The position numbers and the translations under genes were made by a program. The notes below the pieces were generated by a model. That model saw only the letters and a program-made list of their open reading frames with translations, was not told where the DNA came from and ran no database searches. Shown in pieces: positions 1-14,199 of a stretch of 64,000 nucleotides of DNA; position 1 is the first letter of the stretch; every line of letters begins with the position of its first letter. This stretch comes from Prosapia bicincta (Eukaryota > Arthropoda > Insecta > Hemiptera > Cercopidae): positions 26,716,947 to 26,780,946 of the forward strand of contig JBAIZL010000007.1 in assembly GCA_036971475.1 (NCBI GenBank). Reading direction: 5' to 3'.

Positions 1-405
1 TCTGTATGACTTCACCCTTTCACCAAAAGTCTATCAATCCCCGGACAGGTATGCAGGTCCAGCCAGGTGTGAAGATCTGGGTCTATATGACTTCACCCTT
101 TCACCAAAAGTCTATCAACCCCCGGACAGGTATGTAGGCCCAGGCAGGTGTGAAGATCTGGGTCTGTATGACTTCATCCTTTCATATAAAGTTTGTAATA
201 ACATTCATATCTGGGTCTGTATGACTTCACCCTTTTATATAAAGTTTGTAATGGAATTCTCGTATATGGCTGCATGACTTTGGCCCTTTACCTACAGTTT
301 ATAATAACATTCATATCTCGGTCTGTATAGCTTCACCCTTTTATATAAAGTTTGTAATGGAATTCTCATAAAAGGCTGTATGACTTTGGCCCTTCACCTA
401 CGCTT
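1..405. repeat. 81-bp tandem repeat with shorter derivatives
   Basis: Units beginning TCTGTATGACTTCACC start at 1, 82 and 163, so the first monomers are 81 bp. From about 163 onward the units are shorter variants that keep the TATGACTTCACCC start but continue with a TATAAAGTTTGTAAT segment. No coding potential is seen. Confidence 0.85.
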
Positions 406-420
406 TTATAGGAGACCTCA

Positions 421-800
421 GAAGATTTTATTGTGCCCGAAACCTGCCTCTTCGTTCACAATGGTCCCAGCAAGAGGCGCAACACTGCCTTAGACAACAT
501 TGCTTTCCTTCAAGAAACCTTTGCCAACCGCTCCATCTCCCTTAGAACAAACTTTCCTTGTCCAGCCCACTCCCCCGATCTTACATCACGGCCTACGTCT
601 GGAGAATGATGAAGGAGATTTTCCGTGAGGACCCAACAACCACCATCGTCCAACTACAGGAAAGAATAACCTACTGTATAACAAGCACTAATCAACCCCT
701 CTACACCAAAATGATGCAAATCCTTTAAAAGCTATACGAGTGTTACCTCAAATTGAACGGAGGTCATATAGAACACGTTTACCCGATTCCAGCCGATTTA
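421..800 (+). pseudogene. Mariner/IS630-type transposase relic (C-terminal part)
   Basis: Broken coding sequence of a DDE transposase. In the frame of positions 621-623 it reads VWRMMKEIFREDPTTT, then IVQLQERITYC, a stop at 726-728, and then LYECYLKLNGGHIEHVY. This matches the family pattern after the third catalytic Asp: an LWGYLK-like block, a (D)PTT segment, a helix ending in a conserved Cys, and a GGHIEH tail. A SPDL-like motif (PAHSPDLTS) lies just upstream in another frame, so there is at least one frameshift as well as the stop. The N-terminal HTH and first two catalytic Asp are not recognisable. The family-level call is fairly safe; the subfamily is not. Confidence 0.6.
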
Positions 801-970
801 CCTATATGTGTTTGTAAAACTATGTTAATAAAATAAAATGAAATCTTCTAACTGCCTCATTATGCCTCTTTTTGTGCACACGATGTAGGCTACGTATATG
901 TATATGTATAGTTCTCGAAAGTTGACTCGTGCGTACTTATATTAAGTAAAATTCTTAAGTGTATTAAATT

Positions 971-2469
<1,499 letters not shown>

Positions 2470-2591
2470 ATTTACTCATACGCGTTTCAATGGCAAAGTC
2501 ATCATCATCAGTTAGTGTTGCTACTACATACTCTAACTTACAACTGCAACACTCACTAATGACTTTGTCATTGAAATGCGTATGAGTAAAT
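2470..2591. mobile_element. Foldback element with hammerhead-like cores
   Basis: The left arm (from 2470) and right arm (2559-2591) are imperfect inverted copies ending in ATTTACTCATACGC / GCGTATGAGTAAAT, with a spacer of about 45 bp. Each arm, read outward, has a short hairpin followed by GAAA. The left arm on the minus strand keeps a full CTGATGA core (see the ncRNA entry). It resembles the PLE foldbacks elsewhere in the window but has no flanking microsatellite. Confidence 0.65.
2475..2511 (-). ncRNA. Hammerhead-ribozyme-like motif
   Basis: Minus strand: CUGAUGA (2505-2511), one unpaired U, stem II GAUGAC-UUU-GCCAUU (one A-C mismatch and G-U pairs), GAAA, then the self-complementary ACGCGU where helix III should be. 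Helix I pairing is weak. Read as a degenerate PLE-type hammerhead; activity is doubtful. Confidence 0.45.
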
Positions 2592-3379
2592 AAATGATTA
2601 ATTTGTGAGTCTGGTGTAAGATGTATTTTATTTGTTTCAACATAACCTCATAAACTAAGCTCGAAGAATAGTTGTAATGTAACTAACGTAAGCATTAAAA
2701 ATATATACACGCCACACTATAAAAACCAAAATTAAGAATTTGTTTTATTTATATTTCTATAAAATGTCAAAAAATTTAAAAGAGAGCTGAATAATCTACA
2801 GAGTTATGGATTGGGTTTAGAAACAAGTAATATAAAGTATATAAAAAATTGTAAGTCAATTCGTAATTGGGTCAACAAATAAAACTTTTATTTTAGTTAA
2901 TTTTTATCAAATAATTACAATTAATATAAATAAAGTAACATAACCTATGCATTAAAACAGCTGTTATACTACATAACCTGTAACAAAAAATCAGTTGTTT
3001 TATGAAATCATCACTAAATTTTAGCAAAATGAGACGAAATAACTATTTTGCATACCTTGCCCGTTTTGTAAAAAGATTTTTCCACATAAAAAATTTAAAC
3101 TAATTGATTAAATTTAATTATTGAATTATAATTTGAAAAACTTGTATTAACATCATGTGTCATCAACTACAAGTTTTTAAAAAAAGTATTTGAACTTAAC
3201 TGGATGAGTAAAAAGTATTTTACTAACGATTGAAAATTGGAACGAGATGTATATAAGGAAGTGTGAACTAATAGAAGGAATTGCATAATAAGGTACTTTT
3301 GTTTTATAAACGTGTAACCCATGGGAATTTTTAAATTTTAAAGTGATTTTATTTAAAAAACTATTTACTCTATAAAACA
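2592..3379. other. AT-rich noncoding, nothing recognised
   Basis: Very AT-rich sequence between a foldback and the 85-bp satellite, without a supported feature. Confidence 0.5.
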
Positions 3380-6300
3380 GCAGTCAGTCAAGAGGAGGAG
3401 TAGGTTGATTGTCCCCTCTGTTCTTTGGAGAATCTGAAACGTTACAATGTCTTCGGGTAGGATATCAGTCAGTCAAGAGAAGGAGGAGATCGTTTGTCCC
3501 CTCTGTTCTATGGAGCATCTGAAACGTTACAATGTCTTCGGGTAGGATATCAGTCAGTCAAGAGAAGGAGGAGATCGTTTGTCCCCTCTGTTCTATGGAG
3601 CATCTGAAACGTTACAATGTCTTCGGGTAGGATATCAGTCAGTCAAGAGAAGGAGGAGATCGTTTGTCCCCTCTGTTCTATGGAGCATCTGTAACGTGAC
3701 AATGCCTTCGGGTAGGATATCAGTCAGTCAAGAGAAGGAGGAGGTCGTTTGGCCCCTCTGTTCTATGGAGCATCTGTCGCGTGACAATGACTTCGGGTAG
3801 GATATAAGTCAGTCAAGAGAAGGAAGAGTTTGGTTGGCCCTTCTGTTCTATGGAGCACCTTTATCATGACAATGACTTCGGGTACAATATCAGTCAGTCA
3901 AGAGAAGGTTGAAGTTGGTTGGCCGCTCTGTTCTATGGAGCATCTTTAACGTTACAATGCCTTCAGGTAGGATATCAATCAGTCAAGAGAAGGAGGAGGT
4001 CGTTTGGCCCCTCCGATCTATGGGGCACCTGTAACGTGACAATGACTTCGGGTAGGATATCAATCTGTCAAGAGAACGAGGTGGTTGGTTGGCCCCTCTG
4101 TTCTATGGGGCACCTGTAACGTTACAATGCCTTCAGGTAGGATATCAGTCAGTCAAGAGTAAGAGGTGGTTTTTTGGCCCCTGTGTTTTATGTAGCATTT
4201 GTAACGTTACAATTCCTTCAGGTAGGATATCAGTCAGTCAAGAGAAGGAGGAGGTCTTTTGGCCCCTCTGTTCTATAGAGCATCTGTAACGTGACAATGC
4301 GTTCGGGTAGGATATCAGTCAGTCAAGAGAAGGAGGAGGTCTTTTGGAACCTCTGTTCTATGGAGCATCTGTAACGTGACAATGCGTTCGGGTAGGATAT
4401 CAGTCAGTCAAGAGAAGGAGGAGGTCTTTTGGTCCCACTGTTCTATAGAGCATCTGTAACGTGACAATGACTTCGGGTAGGATATCAGTCAGTCAAGAGA
4501 AGGAGGAGGTCTTTTGGAACCTCTGTTCTATGGAGCATCTGTAACGTGACAATGCGTTCGGGTAGGATATCAGTCAGTCAAGAGAAGGAGGAGGTCTTTT
4601 GGCCCCTCTGTTCTATGGAGCATCTGTAACTTTACAATTCCTTCAGGTAGGATATCAGTCAGTCAAGAGAAGGAGGAGGTCGTTTGGCCCCTCTGTTCTA
4701 TGGAGCATCTGTAACGTTACAATTCCTTCAGGTAGGATATCAGTCAGTCAAGAGAAGGAGGAGGTCTTTTGGCCCCTCTGTTCTATGGAGCATCTGTAAC
4801 GTGACAATGACTTCGGGTAGGATACCAGTCAGTCAAGGGAAGCAGGAGTTTGGTTGGCCCCTCTGTTCTATGGAGATCTATAACGTTACAATGCCTTCGG
4901 GTGGGATATCAGTCAGTCATGAGAAGGAGGAAGTTGGTTGGCCTTTCTGTTCTATGGAGCTTCTGTAACGTGGCATTGCCTTTGGGTAGGATAGCAGTCA
5001 GTCAAGAGAAGGAGGAGGTCTTTTGGCCCCTCTGTTCTATGGAGCATCTGTAACGTTACAATTCCTTCAGGTAGGATATCAGTCAGTCAAGAGAAGGAGG
5101 AGGTCTTTTGGCCCCTCTGTTCTATGGAGCATCTGTAACGTTACAATTCCTTCAGGTAGGATATCAGTCAGTCAAGAGAAGGAGGAGGTCTTTTGGCCCC
5201 TCTGTTCTATGGAGCATCTGTAACGTTACAATTCCTTCAGGTAGGATAGCAGTCAGTCAAGAGAAGGAGGAGGTCTTTTGGCCCCTCTGTTCTATGGAGC
5301 ATCTGTAACGTTACAATTCCTTCAGGTAGGATATCAGTCAGTCAAGAGAAGGAGGAGGTCTTTTGGCCCCTCTGTTCTATGGAGCATCTGTAACTTTACA
5401 ATTCCTTCAGGTAGGATATCAGTCAGTCAAGAGAAGGAGGAGGTCGTTTGGCCCCTCTGTTCTATGGAGCATCTGTAACGTGACAATGCGTTCGGGTAGG
5501 ATATCAGTCAGTCAGGAGAAGGAGGAGGTCTTTTGGCCCCTCTGTTCTATGTAGCATTTGTAACGTTACAATTCCTTCAGGTAGGATATCAGTCAGTCAA
5601 GAGAAGGAGGAGGTCTTTTGGCCCCTCTGTTCTATGGAGCACCTGTAACGTGACAATGACTTCGGGTAGGATACCAGTCAGTCAAGGGAAGCAGGAGTTT
5701 GGTTGGCAACTCTGTTCTATGGAGATCTATAACGTTACAATGCCTTCGGGTGGGATATCAGTCAGTCATGAGAAGGAGGAAGTTGGTTGGCACTTCTGTT
5801 CTATGGAGCTTCTGTAACGTGGCATTGCCTTTGGGTAGGATAGCAGTCAGTCAAGAGAAGGAGGAGGTCTTTTGGCCCCTCTGTTCTATGGAGCATCTGT
5901 AACGTTACAATTCCTTCAGGTAGGATATCAGTCAGTCAAGAGAAGGAGGAGGTCTTTTGGCCCTTCTGTTATATGGAGCATCTGTAACGTGACAGTGCGT
6001 TCGGGTAGGACATCAGTCAGTCAAGAGAAGGAGGAGGTCTTTTGGCCCCTCTGTTCCATGGAGCATCTGTAACGTTACAATTCCTTCAAGTAGGATATCA
6101 GTCAGTCAAGAGAAGGAGGAGGTCGTTTGGCCCCTCGGTTCTATGGAGCCCCTGTAACGTTACAATGACTTCGTATAGGATACCAGTCAGTCAAGGGAAG
6201 CAGGGGTTTGGTTGGCAACTCTGTTCTATGGAGATCTATAACGTTACAATGCCTTCGGGTGGGATAACAGTCAGTCAAGAGAAGGAGGAGGTTGTTTGGC

Positions 6301-9300
6301 AACTCTGTTCTATGGAGCATCTGTAACGTTACAATGCCTTCGGGTGGGATATCAGTCAGTCAAGAGAAGGAGGAGGTTGGTTTGCCCCTCTGTACTATGG
6401 AGCATCTGAAACGTGACAATGCTTTCGGGTGGGATACCAGTCAGTCAAGAGAAGGAGGAGGTCTTTTGGCCCATGTGTTTTATGGAGCATCTGTACCGTT
6501 ACAATGCCTACGGGTGGGATAGCAGTCAGTCAAGAGAAGGAGTAGGTTGGTTGTCCCCTCCGTTCTTTGGAGAATCTGTAACGTTACAATACCTTCGGGT
6601 AGGATATCAGTCAGCCAAGAGAAGGAGGAGGTCTTTTGGCCCCTCTGTTCTATGGAGCATCTGTAACGTTACAATGCCTTCGGGTAGGATATCAGACAGT
6701 CAAGAGAAGGAGGAAGTTGGTTGGCACTCCTGTTCTATGGAGCTTCTGTAACGTGGCATTGCCTTTGGGTAGGATAGCTGTCAGTCAAGAGAAGGAGGAG
6801 GTCTTTTGTCCCCTCTGTTCTCTGGAGCATCTGTAACGTTACAATGCCTTCGGGTAGGATATCAGTCAGTCAAGAGAAGGAGGAGGTCTTTTGGCCCCTC
6901 TGTTCTATGGAGCATCTGTAACGTTACAATGCCTTCGGGTAGGATATCAGTCAGTCAAGAGAAGGAGGAGGTTGTTTGGAAACTCTGTTCTATGGAGCAT
7001 CTGTAACGTTACAATGCCTTCGGGTGGGATATCAGTCAGTCAAGAGAAGTAAGAGGTTGGTTGGCCCCTCTGTTCTATGGAGCACATGTGACGAGACAAA
7101 TAATTTCGGGTAGGATATCAGTTAGTCAAGAGAAGGAAGTGGTTGTTTTGCCCCTCTGTTCTATGGAGCATCTGCAACGTGACAATGTTTTCGGGTGGGA
7201 TATAAGTCAGTCAAGAGTAAGAGGAGGTTTTTTGGCCCCTGTGTTTTATGGAGCATCTGTAACGATAAAATGCCTTCCAGTAGGATATCAGTCAGTCAAG
7301 AGAAGGAGTAGGTTGGTTGTTCCCTCTGTTCTTTGGAGAATCTGTAACGTTACAATGCCTTTGGGTAGGATATCAGACAGTCAAGAGAAGGAGGAAGTTG
7401 GTTGGCCCTTCTGTTCTATGGAGCTTTTGTAACGTGGCATTACCTTTGGGTAGGATAGCAGTCAGTCAAGAGAAGGAGGAGGTCTTTTGGTCCCACTGTT
7501 CTATCGAGCATCTGTAACGTTACAATTCCTTCAGGTAGGATATCAGTCAGTCAAGAGGAGGAGGAGGTCTTTTGGCCCCTCTGTTCTATGGAGCATCTGT
7601 AAAGTTACATATCCTTCAGGTAGAATATCAGTCAGTCAAGAGAAGGAGGAGGTCGTTTGGCCTCTCGGTTATATGGAGCACCTATAACGTGACAATGATT
7701 TCGGGTAGGATACCAGTCAGTCAAGGGAAGCAGGAGTTTGGTTGGCAACTCTGTTCTATGGAGATCTATAACGTTACAATGCCTTCGGGTGGGATATCAG
7801 TCAGTCAAGAGAAGGAGGAGGTTGGTTTGCCCCTCTGTACTATGGAGCTTCTGCAACGTTACAATGCCTTCGGGTGGGATAGCAGTCAGTCAAGAGGAGG
7901 AGTAGGTTGGTTGTCCCCTCTGATCTTTGGAGAATCTGTAACGTTACAATGCCTTCGGGTAGGATATCAGTCAGTCAAGAGAAGGAGGAGGTCTTTTGGC
8001 CCCTCTGTTCTAAGGAGCATCTGTAACGTGACAATGACTTCGGGTAAGATATCAGTCAGTCAAGAGAAGGTTGAAGTTGGTTGGCCCCTCTGTTCGAAGG
8101 AGCTTCTGTAACGTGACAATGCCTTCGGGTAGGATATCAGTCAGTCAAGAGAAGGAGGAGGTTGTTTGGCAACTCTGTTCTATGGAGCATCTGTAACGTT
8201 ACAATTCCATCAGGTAGGATATCAATCAGTCAAGAGAAGGAGGAGGTCGTTTGGCCCCTCTGTTCTATGGAGCTTCTGTAACTTGACAATGACTTCGGGT
8301 AGGATACCAGTCAGTCAAGGGAAGCAGGAGTTTGGTTGGCAACTCTGTTCTATGGAGACCTATAACGTTACAATGCCTTCGGGTGGGATATCAGTCAGTC
8401 AAGAGAAGGAGGAGGTTGTTTGGCAACTCTGTTCTATGGAGCTTCTGTAACTTGACAATGCCTTCGGGTGGGATATCAGTCAGTCAAGAGAAGGAGGAGG
8501 TTGTTTGGCAACTCTGTTCTATGGAGCATCTGTAACGTTACAATTCCTTCGGTTGGGATATCAGTCAGTCAAGAGAAGGAGGAGGTCGTTTGGCAACTCT
8601 GTTCTATGGAGCTTCTGTAACTTGACAATGCCTTCGGGTGGGATATCAGTCAGTCAAGAGAAGGAGGAGGTTGTTTGGCAACTCTGTTCTATGAAGCATC
8701 TGTAACGTTACAATTCCTTCAGGTAGGATATCAGTCAGTCAAGAGAAGGAGGAGGTCGTTTGGCCCCTCTGTTCTATGGAGCTTCTGTAACTTGACAATG
8801 CCTTCGGGTGGGATATCAGTCAGTCAAGAGAAGGAGGAGGTTGTTTGGCAACTCTGTTCTATGGAGCATCTGTAACGTTACAATTCCTTCGGTTGGGATA
8901 TCAGTCAGTCAAGAGAAGGAGGAGGTTGGTTTTCCCCTCTGTTCTATGGAGCATCTGTAACCTTACAATGCCTTCAGGTAGAATCAGACAGTCAAAATAA
9001 GGAGGAGGCTGGTTGGCCCCTCTTTTCTATGGAGCATCTGTAACGTTACAATGCCTTCGGGTAGGATATCAGTCAGTCTAGAGAAGGAGGAGGTTGTTTG
9101 GCAACTTTGTTCTATGGAGCATCTGTAACGTTACAATTCCTTCGGTTGGGATATCAGTCAGTCAAGAGAAGGAGGAGGTTTGTTGGCCCCTCTGTACTAT
9201 GGAGCATCTATAACGTTATATTGCCTTCGAGTAGGATATCAGTCAGTCAAGAGAATGAGGAGGTTGGTTTTCCCCTCTGTTCTATGGAGCATCTGTAACC

Positions 9301-9870
9301 TTACAATGCCTTCAGGTAGAATCAGACAGTCAAAATAAGGAGGAGGCTGGTTGGCCCCTCTTTTCTATGGAGGATCTGTAACGTTACAATGCCTTCGGGT
9401 AGGATATCAGTCAGTTAAGAGAAGGAGGAGGATGGTTGGCCCCTCTTTTCTATCGAGCACCTGTAACGTTACAGTGCCTTCAGGTAGGATATCAGTCAGT
9501 CAAGAGAAGGAGGTGGTTGGTTGGCCCCTCTGTTCTATGGAGCACCTGTAACGTTACAATGCCTTCGGGTAGGATATCAGTCAGTCAAGAGAAGGAGGAG
9601 TTTGGTTGGCCCCTCTGTTCTATGGAGCACCTGTAACGTTACAATGCCTTCGGGTAGGATATCAGTCAGTCAAGAGAAGGAGGAGTTTGGTTGGCCCCTC
9701 TGTTCTATGGAGCACCTGTAACGTTACAATGCCTTCGTGTAGAATATCAGTCAGTCAAGAGAAATAGGAGGTTTTCGGGCCAATCTGTTCTACTGGGTAT
9801 ATGTTACTTGTCAATGACTTCGGGAAGGATATCAGCCAGTCAAGAGAAGGAGGGCGTTTTCGGCTTTTTA
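3380..9870. repeat. 85-bp satellite array (about 76 copies) with higher-order structure
   Basis: The monomer starts ATCAGTCAGTCAAGAGAAGG and ends CCTTCGGGTAGGAT; most copies are 85 bp. Variants occur in blocks. A distinctive trio (AAGCAGGAGTTTGGTTGG, then GGAGATCTATAACG, then GTGGCATTGCCTTTGGG) recurs at about 4825 and 5674, 849 bp apart (ten monomers). Partial versions occur near 6180, 7710 and 8310. Translations of the array (for example MAPLFYGASVTLQ) are by-products; 85 is not a multiple of three, so every frame closes within a few monomers. The right edge is diverged (9740-9870). Confidence 0.95.
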
Positions 9871-11257
9871 GCCTCTGCAATGTTTGTCATGTAACAATAT
9901 GGGTCTATTTAACGTCATGCGTACGTGGCTGGGTAATTTAGATAACTAAATAAAAAAAAACATATAGCTAACAAGGTGATTTAAAAGTAGAGTATATGCG
10001 GCTCTAGATTACTTCCTAGTCTAGACAATTTGAACATATATCGTAAAGCTAACTATGTTTGCCTAAGAACTAGGCACAGACAAAATGCTATAACCTAGGG
10101 AAGGTGCAGGAAAGGACGTAGATTGCAGACGCTATGGAGGTTCCTGGAGTACTACTGGCCTAAAGATAGGAGGGGCTCAGTCGAGCCCAGGTGTGTATAT
10201 ATAATGATATTTGGGGCTTACCAGAAGGAACGGCTGGACTTCTTTAGGAGTAGGAGCTTGGAAGGAAATTCTGATGACGGTATTAGAGAGAAACAGGGGA
10301 GTCTGCGATGTGGTTCGTTGACATGCTTCCAATGTAAATATCCTACACACATCACAACATCTTCGTTTCTTTGCCTAAGTCGCTTCTTGTTTGTCGGCCA
10401 GAGTTGGACACAATTTCTCCCTTCAAATGGTAACCTGAGTTGACAAGTTAAGGTAATACGCGGAGTGGATGGAAAGAACTGTCAGCGAGTAACTCGTCGA
10501 CAAATATAAATATTGCTACATCTTAATCTACATCTACGGTTTAATTGCGCGAGTTTGATACCAATTGAGTCAGTGCGAGCTTTAACTTAAAGAGAGATTC
10601 TCAGACGGAACAAAACCAACAGAGTTAAACTTACTGGAGCTAATGTAAGAGCTCAGTTATTCCATTGACTACAACCGGAGTTTATGTATTTCTAATCAAC
10701 GGATTGGAAATTAATTGATTTTTAAAAATCAATTATTTCTCTCCACTTCTTGAACAAAACCAACTGTTCGTTAGTTAAATTCCTGTTAGGGGGATACATG
10801 TTTCAGTATTACTAGAGCAATATTAACAGACTCCAAGTAAAATTAGATGTATGTATTGTGAGTTTGTATTGCACGTATTAATTATTCATATTACTTATTA
10901 TGAATGTATTATGTATTTGTATTGAACGGTTTAATTATTCATATTATAATAACGTGTTTTATATTTATAATGTAAGTACTCATTAGGCATAATATCAGAC
11001 CGTATTATAAATTTATAATGCACCATTATGTATACTGTAGGAATGTATTATGCACATTATATGTACATCATCATGTATTATGTATTTATAATAAACTACT
11101 GTGCATACTATAGGTACTGCTATATATATTACATGTACATGATTAAGTATTATGTATTTACATTGCACTCTTGTGTAAATTATAGATACTATTATGTATA
11201 GCCTATGTACGTGACCAGGTAATTTAAATTTATATTGCACTATAAAGCATAATATAA

Positions 11258-11259
<2 letters not shown>
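9871..11259. other. Noncoding flank grading into AT-rich repeat
   Basis: The first half is unremarkable; a 106-codon frame at 10123-10443 has no recognisable domain. From about 10840 the sequence becomes a loose pattern of TATTATGTATTTA-type phrases related to the satellites that follow. Confidence 0.45.

Positions 11260-11304
<45 letters not shown>
11260..11304. repeat. (TA)n microsatellite
   Basis: Uninterrupted TA dinucleotides. Confidence 0.97.
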
Positions 11305-11308
<4 letters not shown>

Positions 11309-11439
11309 ACTTGAACGTGATAAAATATTATGTATTTACATTGCACTATTATGTAAATTATATGTATGTGTTCATGTAGTATATATTTTACATTTTACTC
11401 TTCCGCTTATATGTATATATTTTCATTTGTTGATTCCAT

Positions 11440-11564
11440 CTTCGCGTGAGCTACTAGTAATCACTTACACTTTTAAATGTTTTAAACTTGCCTATAGTAG
11501 CACTTACTTTGCTTGTTGAGGACGGCTGTTTCGGGAGATGTGTCCCTTTGTCAACAAAAGTGTA
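11440..11564 (-). mobile_element. Short PLE-like 3' fragment with hairpin-GAAA motif
   Basis: Shares GCCTATAGTAGCACTTACTTT with 16380 and, in inverse orientation, with 29305. On the minus strand TTGACAA (rc 11548-11554) is followed by one base, a GGGA-CACATC-TCCC hairpin and GAAAC. This is the layout of the hammerhead-like motifs elsewhere, but with a TTGACAA core instead of CTGATGA. Confidence 0.5.
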
Positions 11565-14165
11565 AGTATATATTATGTACATTATGTGTACATGATCATG
11601 TACTATGTATTTACATTGGACTATAATGTAAAATATATGTACGTGTCCATGTAATATATATTTTACATTTTACTACTAAGCTTATTATAGGTATATATTA
11701 TGTACATTATATCTACATGATCAAGTATTATATATTTACATTTTACTATCATGCATATTATAGGTATATATTATGTACATGATCATGTATTATGTATTTA
11801 CATTGGACTATAATGTAAAATATATGTACGTGTCCATGTAATATATATTTTACATTTTACTACTAAGCTTATTATAGGTATATATTATGTACATTATATC
11901 TACATGATCAAGTATTATATATTTACATTTTACTATCATGCATATTATAGGTATATATTATGTACATGATCATGTATTATGTATTTACATTGGACTATAA
12001 TGTAAAATATATGTACGTGTCCATGTAATATATATTTTACATTTTACTACTAAGCTTATTATAGGTATATATTATGTACATTATATCTACATGATCAAGT
12101 ATTATATATTTACATTTTACTATCATGCATATTATAGGTATATATTATGTACATGATCATGTATTATGTATTTACATTGAACTATAATGTAAAATATATG
12201 TACGTGTCCATGTAATATATATTTTACATTTTACTACTAAGCTTATTATAGGTATATATTATGTACATTATATCTACATGATCAAGTATTATATATTTAC
12301 ATTTTACTATCATGCATATTATAGGTATATATTATGTACATGATCATGTATTATGTATTTACATTGGACTATAATGTAAAATATATGTACGTGTCCATGT
12401 AATATATATTTTACATTTTACTACTAAGCTTATTATAGGTATATATTATGTACATTATATCTACATGATCAAGTATTATATATTTACGTTTTACTATCAT
12501 GCATATTATAGGTATATATTATGTACATGATCATGTATTATGTATTTACATTGGACTATAATGTAAAATATATGTACGTGTCCATGTAATATATATTTTA
12601 CATTTTACTACTAAGCTTATTATAGGTATAAATTATGTACATTATATCTACATGATCAAGTATTATATATTTACATTTTACTATCATGCATATTATAGGT
12701 ATATATTATGTACATGATCATGTATTATGTATTTACATTGGACTATAATGTAAAATATATGTACGTGTCCATGTAATATATATTTTACATTTTACTACTA
12801 AGCTTATTATAGGTATATATTATGTACATTATATCTACATGATCAAGTATTATATATTTACATTTTACTATCATGCATATTATAGGTATATATTATGTAC
12901 ATGATCATGTATTATGTATTTACATTGGACTATAATGTAAAATATATGTACGTGTCCATGTAATATATATTTTACATTTTACTACTAAGCTTATTATAGG
13001 TATAAATTATGTACATTATATCTACATGATCAAGTATTATATATATACATTTTACTATCATGCATATTATAGGTATATATTATGTACATGATCATGTATT
13101 ATGTATTTACATTGGACTATAATGTAAAATATATGTACGTGTCCATGTAATATATATTTTACATTTTATTACTAAGCTTATTATAGGTATAAATTATGTA
13201 CATTATATCTACATGATCAAGTATTATATATTTACATTTTACTATCATGCATATTATAGGTATATATTATGTACATGATCATGTATTATGTATTTACATG
13301 ATCAAGTATTATATATTTACATTTTACTATCATGCATATTATAGGTATATATTATGTACATGATCATGTATTATGTATTTACATGATCAAGTATTATATA
13401 TTTACATTTTACTATCATGCATATTATAGGTATATATTATGTACATGATCATGTATTATGTATTTACATTGAACTATAATGTAAAATATATGTACGTGTC
13501 CATGTAATATATATTTTACATTTTATTACTAAGCTTATTATAGGTATAAATTATGTACATTATATCTACATGATCAAGTATTATATATTTACATTTTACT
13601 ATCATGCATATTATAGGTATATATTATGTACATGATCATGTATTATGTAATTACATGATCAAGTATTATATATTTACATTTTACTATCATGCATATTATA
13701 GGTATATATTATGTACATGATCATGTATTATGTATTTACATGATCAAGTATTATATATTTACATTTTACTATCATGCATATTATAGGTATATATTATGTA
13801 CATGATCATGTATTATGTATTTACATTGAACTATAATGTAAAATATATGTACGTGTTCATGTAATATATATTTTACATTTTACTACTAAGCTTATTATAG
13901 GTATGTATTATGTACATTATATCTACATGATCAAGTATTATATATTTACATTTTACTATTATGCATATTATAGGTATATATTATGTACATGATCATGTAT
14001 TATGTATTTACATTGAACTATAATGTAAAATATATGTACGTGTTCATGTAATATATATTTTACATTTTACTACCAAGCTTATTATAGGTATGTATTATGT
14101 ACATTATATCTACATGATCAAGTATTATATATTTACATTTTACTATTATGCATATTATAGGTATA
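11565..14165. repeat. 187-bp AT-rich satellite (about 14 copies)
   Basis: AAGCTT landmarks fall at 11678, 11865 and 12052, giving a 187-bp period. Each monomer contains two TAGGTATATATTATGTACAT half-units, and the near-palindrome TACATGATCATGTA. Around 13290-13800 several monomers are shortened by internal deletion, and the last copies are more diverged. Confidence 0.93.
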
Positions 14166-14199
14166 TATTATATACACTACATGAACTTGATCAAATAAT

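Noticed and set aside
3579..8875. Dozens of 60-180 codon frames such as MAPLFYGASVTLQ
   Set aside because: By-products of the 85-bp satellite; frames change with each monomer and there is no start, splice or domain support.
10123..10443. 106-codon frame between satellites
   Set aside because: No recognisable domain, compositionally ordinary, single frame with no neighbouring support.
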